Below are positions 56,885 through 64,000 of a DNA stretch of 64,000 nt, piece after piece (position 1 is the stretch's first letter; each line of letters begins with the position of its first letter). The notes under the pieces were generated by a model. That model did no database searches. It was not told the origin of the DNA and worked only from the letters and a program-made list of their open reading frames with translations. Both the position numbers and the translations under genes were made by a program. The stretch is from Galeruca laticollis (Eukaryota > Arthropoda > Insecta > Coleoptera > Chrysomelidae): assembly GCA_963921935.1 (NCBI GenBank), contig OY998176.1, positions 181,160,445 through 181,224,444 of the forward strand, read 5' to 3'.

Positions 56885-57067
56885 CTACTCACTATTCTTC
56901 ACTTGAAAGATAGTCTTTTTCCGTCTCTCAGCTGATATATCTCGATCAGACCTCCAAAAAATTCTAGAAGCGTTGACTTTTAATAAAAAAATGATGCATC
57001 TCCATCTCTGTTTGCAAAGTGACTCCTTGCCATCCACTGTCATATTTATAATCTTCCCAAATTTCAT
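56885..57067 (-). CDS. hypothetical 60-aa ORF in left palindrome arm
   Basis: MKFGKIINMTVDGKESLCKQ... ends ...KTIFQVKNSE. The partner in the other arm (58478-58666) differs by two extra residues (ST after MT) and about three substitutions. The composition (Lys/Arg-rich, two Cys, Trp) is unlike the AT-driven open frames around it. No family recognised. It could be an exon of a larger gene captured in the palindrome. Whether it is translated is unknown. Confidence 0.3.
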   Translation of the reverse strand: MKFGKIINMTVDGKESLCKQRWRCIIFLLKVNASRIFWRSDRDISAERRKKTIFQVKNSE

Positions 57068-58477
57068 GGCATGCTTTGATTGAAATTAAGTCATGTCAAC
57101 CAAAAATATGACATTTCTATTGAAATTACTTTTTGAAGTGATCATTATTTTGTTATGTATGAATATTTTTCACTTTTAATATCTACATTAGGTATTATCA
57201 AAAATTCCCTGTCGATTGATACCCCATTTACTGGACTTTTGGGAAAGAAACTTTTGTAGGTTGGAATTTTTTTTGTCCCGAAATTTCTTAACTATCGCAA
57301 GTTTTACACACTTTTCACTGCACTTCCCGTTAACTTAGAACTAATATTTACAATTTTTCGTTATTTACAATTTTATCGAGTTTTTTTATAACAATTTTTA
57401 TCTACTCGATATCATGTAGTATCATAAAACTCGTATTTTGGATTCATGTCTTGCCCATACAATATTATGTTCTTAAAATGATTCAAAAGATTAGTTTCCT
57501 TGTTTTTTATTTTTTATTACCAAGATTTTCCACAACTTACACATTATTGTATACTAAAAATGAGACCTAACCTCAGACATGATATGTGATTTTGAATGGG
57601 TAAATTTTATTATTATTTTTGATTATCTGATGGTTATGTGCCTTAAACTTTATGTTAAGATTATATATAATGCTTTTTAATCATCAATACTTGGTTTTAG
57701 GAAATATACAGACCAAGAATAAATTAATAAATTGATATGCTAACAGCAATAATCTTTCTCAATACATTTACAGATTATGTATTAGAGAAGGATATTGCTG
57801 TTAGCATATCAATTTATTCATTTATTCTTGGTCTGAATATTTCCTAAAACCAATAATTGGAAATTAAAAAGCATTATATATAATCTTACCATGAAGTTTA
57901 AGGCACAATAACCATCAGATAATCAAAAATAATAATAAAATTTACCCATTCAAAATCACATATCATGTCTGAGGTTAGGTCTCATTTTTAGTATACAATA
58001 ATGTGTAAGTTTTGGAAAATCTTGGTAATAAAAAATAGAAAACAAGGAAACTAATATTTTGAATTATTTTAAGATCATAATATTCTTTGGGCAAGACATG
58101 AATCCAAAATATGAGTTTTATGATACTACATGATATCGAGTAGATGTAAATTGTTATAAAAAAACTCGATAAAATTGTAAATAACGAAAAATTGTAAATA
58201 TTAGTTTTAAGTTAACGGGAAGTGCAGTGAAAAGTGCGGAAAACTTGCGATAGTTTATAAATTTCGGGACAAAAAAAATTCCAACCTACAAAAGTTTCTT
58301 TCCCAAAAGTCCAGTAAATGGGGTATCAATCGACAGGGAATTTTTGATAATACCTAATGTAGATATTAAAAGTTATAAATATTGATACATAACAAAATAA
58401 TTATCACTTGAAAAAGTAATTTCAATAGAAATGTCATATTTTTGGTTGACATGACTTAATTTTAATCAAAGCATGCC

Positions 58478-58666
58478 ATGAAATTTGGGAAGATTATAAA
58501 TATGACTTCGACAGTGGATGGCAAGGAGTCACTTTGCAAACAGAGGTGGAGATGCATCATTTTTACATTAAAAGTCAACGCTTCTAGAATTTTTTGGAGG
58601 TCTCTTGGAGATATATCAGCTGAGAGACGGAAAAAGACTATCTTTCAAGTGAAGAATAGTGAGTAG
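58478..58666 (+). CDS. hypothetical 62-aa ORF in right palindrome arm
   Basis: Partner of the ORF at 56885-57067. A 6-bp difference (MTST versus MT) and substitutions SLGD versus SDRD and FTLK versus FLLK keep the frame open. Function unknown. Confidence 0.3.
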   Translation: MKFGKIINMTSTVDGKESLCKQRWRCIIFTLKVNASRIFWRSLGDISAERRKKTIFQVKNSE

Positions 58667-59316
58667 TAACCATTAAAACTTAATACATACCTTTTTAAAC
58701 TATTTTTATGAACTTTCCATCGCATTTGTGTAAAAACTGGACTCAAAACACCAATAATAATATAACCACCATTAATCTTCCTATCAGTTGACTTGAAATA
58801 TATAATAAATAAATCATACGTGTATATTATAACTTTCACACGATGATATAACATTAGTGATCATATAAAACCATAATTTAAGCAATAAAATAATGAGAAT
58901 AAGTGACCATTTGTCACAACTTTTTGTATGAATCATACAATGTGATAAAATACAGTTTTCACCAAAATATAGATAGTAGAACTATGGTACTTTTGAACTA
59001 CGAACCTACCATGGAGGTTTGATTTGTAAAAGGTTGATTAAAACTTATAGATAGGATATAAACGCTTCAATTTGAATTTTATATTGTATAGTTTGGTTCT
59101 TTCATGTTTCCTTAAAAGTTTTAATTTAATAATAATAACAACGTATTATTCAATTTATTGTGTTAAAAAAAATAAAGATTACTTGCTGTGTTTTGATCTC
59201 ATCGGTTGTTGCTTATACCTCTCACAACTAGGTGTGGCCACTGTTTGCAGAAGGATTTTCAATTTAGCCCATTGTGAGATAAGAGTTACTCATCATAAGG
59301 TAAGATACTGGGTGAG

Positions 59317-60465
59317 TAATATCGAGAGATAGATACGTATTATTGCTGAAAATGTTACACTTTGCGGATAATAATTCGAAACCTGAAAATTATGTGTTAT
59401 CGAAAATAAGACGAATTCTTGATCATCTGCGAACAGTGTTCCCAAATTCTTTATATCCATTTCAAAATCTATGCATAGATGAAAGTTTACTTTCGTTCAA
59501 AGGACGAGTATTCTTCAAACAATATATACTGTGTGATTGCGAGACTGGATACATCCTGGATTTTATTATCTATGTAGGAGCTTCAACAGAAATAAATAAA
59601 AATGAAAATCTTAGTGCAGACATTGGAATTTCCGGCAATATTAATATTACTTTGTTACAGCCCTATTAAGTAGAAGGGCATTTTTTATTTGTGGATAACT
59701 GGTACACAAGTCCAGCATTGTTTTCCTATTTACTTTAAAATGAAACAAATGCCTGTGGCACGGTAAAAAAAATAGAAAAAACATGCCGGCATTTGCAAAA
59801 ATATTGGGAAGAGCTTGCCTCTTCTCAATATTGGGAAGAGGCGAGGTTGAATGCATGTCAACAGATAAACTATTGGCTATGAAGTGGAAAAATAAAATAG
59901 AAGTTCGAATGCTCACAACACTTCACAATAACACCATGAAACTTAGGGGAAAAGCAGATCGAAGTACAAAAGAGGAAATAAAAAAACCATAATGCATATT
60001 GGACTACAATGAAAATATAGGTTCAGTTGATAAAAGTGACATGTTACTTAGTTCGGTAGAAAGTGTTCGCAAAACGGTCAAATGGTATAAAAAACTTTTT
60101 TTTCATATGGTGGACTTATCCTTACTCAACTCTCAGGTCATTTACAAAACTGCTACAGGTAAAAACATTTCCTTATTGGATTTTCAATTACAACTTGTAA
60201 AACAGCTTTTAGAAGCTTATCATGTTCCACAAAGCGAATCCAGAAACGGGAGAAGATCTGCGGATGGAGATAATCCACTGCGTCTAACAGAGCGCCATCT
60301 TGTTTCCATCATTCCGGCTACTCAGGAAAAAAGTCTCCACAGAAAATGTGTTATATGTGCTAAGCATAACAAACGGAGTGACACTAGAAACATATGTAGA
60401 TTATGCAATGTACCTCTTTATCTTCTTATTTGTTTTGAGATATATCATTCTTGTGAAATTTATTA
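59317..60465 (+). pseudogene. piggyBac copy 3 transposase, catalytic and C-terminal part
   Basis: Resumes directly at the palindrome edge with SRDRYVLLLKMLHFADN. Then CIDESLLSFKGRVFFKQYI (first Asp), FVDNWYTSPALF (second Asp, about 59690), KLLAMKWKNKIEVRMLTTLHN, DYNENIGSVDKSDMLLS (third Asp) and VKWYKKLFFHMVDLSLLN. The cysteine-rich tail is RKCVICAKHNKRSDTRNICRLCNVPL. Frame changes occur near 59665, 59740 and 59990. A local duplication of ATATTGGGAAGAG lies at about 59801-59840. About 70 residues between this and the N-terminal part at 51208 are missing. Confidence 0.87.
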
Positions 60466-60823
60466 GAATGTTTCTTTCATTTTTTTATGCCTTTAACTGT
60501 TTTAAAAGTTTTATAATTCTATTTCATCTGTTTTCTAGAATGTTTCTTGTAACTTTTGTAACTTTTACTTTATTTTCTTCACGTAAATAAAGTTTATATT
60601 TGCTGCACAATATTGCGTTTTAATTTCTTGAAGATAAATAATATGTTTGAATCATAAACATATCTCATTTAATATACAAATGCCAAAAAACAATAAGAAC
60701 TGTGCAGTTTTTATTATATCAATATAACGAAGCACTGCTCCGGACGTATATGTATGAACTGGCCTAAAAACCCGCGCACAGCGGTCTCGACTTCGGGAGC
60801 TAGCGCCGCAGCGAAAAGGTTAA

Positions 60824-61570
60824 GAACGCTAAAACAGCAAAAACTAGATGCTCCTGCATAGGGTGCCACTTAAATGAAAACGCACATCTGTTGAAAATGT
60901 TAAGTGCGAATGAAAAACGCTAAATTCTTAATATAGAGCCTCTACAGCCTTCAGACCCTTTTGTGAAGGTCACTCACCAAATCATACTACTTTTCAACTC
61001 CAAATTATAGATCAGTTCATCGGTTTCTCTGTTACTCTAAAATACTAGATGTTGTCTACTGTCAATACTGCTGGTTATTTTTTCTCAAAGAAAAAAATAT
61101 ATGGTGATCAGGCATTCGTGATAGGGGACATTTATCAGAAAGAATTGAATAATACAGTGTCGTGAGTGGATATGTGGACGTATGTGTTGTGTATGAACTT
61201 TGGTGAGAAGATGATATTATCGACATAGAACTTGAAGATGAAATTCATAAATAACAGTAATTTTGGAAAATGGTTCTTCAAAGATTATTCGATGTCATAT
61301 AGCAAAGGAATCTTTGACTTTTAGAACATATCGAGAGGACTTAAGTGAGGAAGGGCACCATGGAAAGTTGGTGTCTGTTGTACAACTTCTTGTCCGAAAT
61401 AAATCACCGGAGGTGGAAATTCTATTTTTAAAAATATTTATTTATTACTTTTACACTTAGAATATTACCGACAAAGAATTTTACGTCTAATTTACTTAAA
61501 AGTTAACTACTGACTGCTGTCTGAGCGAATTTAGAAAATGAGGTAAACTAAACTGATCAGCAAAATTATA
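60824..61570. other. no gene; possible LTR of the env-bearing remnant
   Basis: Minus-strand order (env stop, purine-rich tract, then this sequence) suggests part of a 3' LTR at about 61150-61613. The rest is featureless. Confidence 0.35.
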
Positions 61571-61584
61571 CAGTGCGTCAGCAA

Positions 61585-62290
61585 TCTTCATATCATCTTA
61601 TCAACAAGGGGTGACATAATTCCTCCCCCTGTAGTTTCAGCTTCCGTGGACTGATTTTCTTGGATTGGTTTCTTGCATATGATTCTTTTGAGAGCCCAGT
61701 ACAGACATAAAAGAATTACGAGGCAATAAATTATTATCGTCCAAGTACTTGGAACATAGGAAGGTGCGTACGTTTCAAGAACTGGAGTATTTCTGATGAT
61801 TCTATCTCGGAGGGTACTGAAGTCATCTAAGTTTTTTTCTGGAAGACTAAAATTGATATTTCTATGAACGAGATGATCACGATTGGATATGTATACTCCT
61901 GGAATGGAAATAGGCTGGCTTTCAACTTTTATCAGGCCATTATTTATTACTGCTTCGGAGTCTATAATAATTTGACAGGATGCCGGAATGTTGGCTAGGT
62001 AAGTGCCGATGTAGTTGAGGATTTATTCTTGTTGGTAACACATTATTCTGTTGTTTGTTTCCTTGGGAAGAACGACGATCCACTGATTGGATTCATCAAG
62101 TCTTTTGGTTAATATTCTAGAGTTGCTTAAGGGCATTTGACTGCAGGCGAATGTGGTCTTGAGGTTGAGAAGTTGATCTTCGCAAGGGCTGTTGGAATTA
62201 ATTCCTTATAGGCTGACTTCTTAGCACATATATTCTTGTCTAGCTAATTTTATGCATGGTTCATCCAATAGATTGAAGTACAATTCTTTT
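61585..62290 (-). pseudogene. errantivirus-like envelope protein remnant
   Basis: The minus strand reads as the C-terminal half of an insect errantivirus (Ty3/gypsy) envelope-type glycoprotein. Visible: CEDQLLNLKTTFACSQMP, a Trp-containing NQWIVVLPKETNNRIMC, a Cys-containing IPASCQIIIDSEAV, and near the end the hydrophobic segment WTIIIYCLVILLCLYWALKR, which fits a membrane anchor, then a short charged tail. Stops interrupt it (for example near 62020 and 62215). The N-terminal part and fusion region are not visible. It is a dead endogenous copy. Confidence 0.6.
61614..61627 (-). other. polypurine tract candidate
   Basis: The minus strand reads GGGGGAGGAATT just after the env-like frame, followed by TGTCACCCC, as expected for plus-strand priming at the start of a 3' LTR. 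Confidence 0.45.
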
Positions 62291-62414
62291 ATTGAAAGAA
62301 ATCTATTTTGAGGGATGATTACTTAACTTACTCTCACTCTGAATAGGTATTGGATACAAATAATATAGTTCTAAATCAAAAGGATATGTTATGGGTACAT
62401 GTGAAATATATGTA

Positions 62415-63420
62415 ATATGAAATTGACTGTCTCGACCCTTACTTCGTGGAATCTGCTCATATTAGTGTTTTTAAATGAAACTCACGGTCTCTAGTTAATT
62501 CCACAATATAATACAAGTTATTGAAAATTCTAAAAAATTGACAATTGTTTCGATAAATCAATATCATCGTCAGAATGACAGAAGTTACATTTCATTTTAT
62601 GTCTACCTGATGTTTAGTAGTTATTTTTGGCTAGACCAAGAAGTAACCTAACTTGTGATTGGCTTAATATATGAGCAATCGTATAGACTTAGTTTCTAAG
62701 TTCAGAATATGTCTACATTATCTTTAGTTAGTTTAATACATTTTTCCTTTTCTGTACAATTAATTATATTCACTGTTAATGTATAATTTGGTTCAAAAGC
62801 TTAATTATAAATATATTTTCTATAACACTATTCTAAATGAAACTTACAGTTTCTAGATAATTTCACAATATATTGGAAAAAATGTTAAAAATTTTATGAA
62901 ATTTGACAATTGTTTCGATATTAAATATCATTGTCAAAATGACAGGAGTTACATTTTATTTGATGCTTACCTGATGTATAAAAATTATTTTAGGCTAGAC
63001 CAAAAAGTGACCTACCCTGTGATTGGCCTAATATATGTTAATAGAAAAAAGAAGAAGATGTGATATTACAAATATTGAAGCTTAGATATTATTAGCCCTA
63101 TGGTGATATCCTGGATATAATTTTTCCAATTAAGATCAGTATAACTGTGCGATGATATAGAAAACCAGGCAAACTATATCTGCTGATCTTCACAATTATC
63201 ACTTAAGAAGACAGTTTATTAGTGGAGAATTCCCTAGATTTAACTGTTCATTGACAACATCATATTGTGGGTCTCTTAAATGTCTTCTAATTTCCAGTTC
63301 TTCAAGAAAATCCAGTTCTTGTGTCTTTTCACAAATATGCAGCACTTCTAGTTCTGTGTTAGGTGTCAATGAATGATTGGTGTCAAGTAGAAAACTTCTT
63401 TGTTGGGTCTGCTTCAAGAA
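62415..63420 (-). mobile_element. Penelope-like element family A, copy 3 (minus)
   Basis: The minus strand has the polyprotein end at 63199-63417 (LLDTNHSLTPNTELEVLHIC, LEELEIRRHLRDPQYDVVNE, stop). Then two tandem copies of the terminal repeat (about 62825-63190 and 62415-62680) in the same orientation, the arrangement typical of PLEs. The inner one has a decayed hammerhead (TTGACAA at 62931-62937), the outer one an intact core. Confidence 0.85.
62540..62573 (-). ncRNA. hammerhead ribozyme motif, PLE-A terminal repeat
   Basis: Minus strand: CTGACGA; stem II GATA-TTGATT-TATC; GAAA; AC-AATT-GT stem III; cleavage triplet GTC. Stem I pairs ATT with AAT next to the core, then an internal loop, then TTCT with AGAA. 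All core bases are present. The short stem III and looped stem I are the form known from Penelope-like elements, where self-cleavage is thought to process transcripts. Confidence 0.75.
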
Positions 63421-63460
63421 CTTTTACATCGCTTAGAGCAGACCCAACAAAGAAGTTTTC
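63390..63460. repeat. 24-bp inverted repeat at PLE-A head-to-head junction
   Basis: GAAAACTTCTTTGTTGGGTC at 63390 and its exact reverse complement ending at 63460 (24 bp each), with a 23-bp spacer (63414-63436), mark where copies 3 and 4 meet. Confidence 0.9.
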
Positions 63461-64000
63461 TAATAATGTAAGGGATATTGTTATTAATTCAAATTATCTT
63501 TTAAATGATTACGAAAAGAGGTCTATCATACATAAGAATCCTCATTGTCCACAATCATATGGAACAGTTAAATTACATTAAATAACGAAACCAATTAGAC
63601 CTGTAGTCTCTTATGTTAATGCTCCTAATAATATATTGGCAAAGAAGCTCAACAATATACTCAATACTTACGGATATGAATCTCAGTACTCAATTAGAAA
63701 TTCAATAGAACTAATCAAAAAGTTGAAAACAATCCACTTGCAAGATAAGTATAAACTCATTTCGTTCGATGTAACTAATATGTTTACTAAAATTCCTCCT
63801 AAAGAATGTCTAATACTTGTAAGAAAATTACTAGAAGGTGAAAATATTAATCCAGGAATAATATCAGATATACTTAATTTATTTGATGTATGCATTAATC
63901 AGAATTATTTCACTTTTGACAATAAGATATATATTCAAAATTAAGGTTTACCAATGGGAAGCCCTATATCACCTATTTTAGCAAACATTGTTATGGAAAA
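63437..64000 (+). pseudogene. Penelope-like element family A RT, copy 4 (runs off end)
   Basis: RT domain in order: NNVRDIVINSNYLLNDYEKR, HCPQSYGTVKLH, then after a stop ITKPIRPVVSYVNAPNNIL, YSIRNSIELIKKLKTI, LISFDVTNMFTKIPP (motif A, catalytic Asp) and GLPMGSPISPILANIVME (motif B). Two in-frame TAA codons (about 63579 and 63942) interrupt it; the second replaces the Glu codon kept in copy 1. The YLDD motif and GIY-YIG domain would lie beyond 64000. Confidence 0.9.

Larger units (their letters stand above)
56232..59316. repeat. 3.1 kb palindrome (1.54 kb inverted arms)
   Basis: Left arm 56232-57766 and right arm 57775-59316 are inverted copies with an estimated few percent divergence and a ~9-bp centre (about 57767-57775). 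The outer ends are CTCACCCAGTATCTTACC and GGTAAGATACTGGGTGAG. Paired ORFs lie in the arms (56885-57067 minus with 58478-58666 plus; 56148-56480 minus with 59072-59332 plus). No transposase domain is recognised. It could be a foldback-type element or an inverted duplication. Confidence 0.92.
50567..60819 (+). mobile_element. piggyBac element (copy 3) split by ~8 kb of insertions
   Basis: Left end CCTTTCAACTGC after TTAA (50563-50566). Right end GCAGCGAAAAGG before TTAA (60820-60823). The ends pair over 12 bp with three differences. CACTGCTCCGGACGTATAT occurs near both ends (50607 and 60733) in the same orientation. The left part encodes the N-terminus and the right part the DDE and C-terminus of one transposase. 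Everything between about 51209 and 59316 is foreign. Confidence 0.85.

Overview
This 64 kb window looks like AT-rich intergenic or heterochromatin-like DNA from an insect nuclear genome. The evidence is the mix of transposon families: piggyBac with TTAA targets, several Tc1/mariner groups, pogo/Tigger, hAT (ZMYM1-like), two Penelope-like (PLE) families, RTE, jockey, I-like and CR1-like LINEs, and Ty3/gypsy and errantivirus-like remnants. A GT-AG intron inside a transposase and long (TA)n tracts also point to a eukaryote. I found no convincing intact host gene, rRNA, tRNA or CRISPR array. The species cannot be fixed from sequence alone.

Layout. 1.2-4.4 kb: gag/protease remnant joined in frame to a 5'-truncated piggyBac transposase that ends at TTAA. 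6.0-7.4 kb: a TA-flanked MITE and a palindromic PLE-A terminal repeat. 7.8-10.2 kb: a piggyBac with both TIRs and TTAA duplication, broken by a frameshift and a (TA)n expansion in its ORF. 11.7-13.7 kb: pogo/Tigger (-) and a LINE 3' end (+). 14.2-15.5 kb: 351-bp tandem repeat. 15.5-17.5 kb: PLE-B pieces between (TA)n tracts, with a GIY-YIG domain. 19.8-20.6 kb: mariner-like remnant (-). 26.6-29.5 kb: one mariner inserted in another, then a LINE RT scrap. 30.4-34.1 kb: direct repeats about 3 kb apart around a non-coding body with an array of small hairpins. 34.1-37.8 kb: CR1-like (+) and I-like (-) LINEs. 38.7-44.6 kb: mariner copies with ~0.6 kb inverted ends mixed with hAT fragments. 44.9-47.9 kb: two head-to-head PLE-A copies. 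48.2-50.2 kb: jockey (-).

50.6-60.8 kb is one piggyBac copy whose two ends and two transposase halves are separated by about 8 kb of later insertions: two RTE copies, a 0.9 kb insert in one of them, an LTR/PBS fragment and a 3.1 kb palindrome. 61.6-62.3 kb holds an env-like remnant (-). 62.4-64.0 kb holds a second head-to-head PLE-A pair that runs off the end.

Almost all coding regions are decayed, so there is no cooperating gene system. The features that look unusual are: hammerhead-ribozyme-like motifs in the PLE-A terminal repeats, hairpins with compensatory changes at 32.5-32.85 kb, the repeated placement of (TA)n tracts at transposon joints and inside an ORF, the 3.1 kb palindrome with paired ORFs, and the 0.9 kb tandem exon-like insert at 53.5-54.4 kb.
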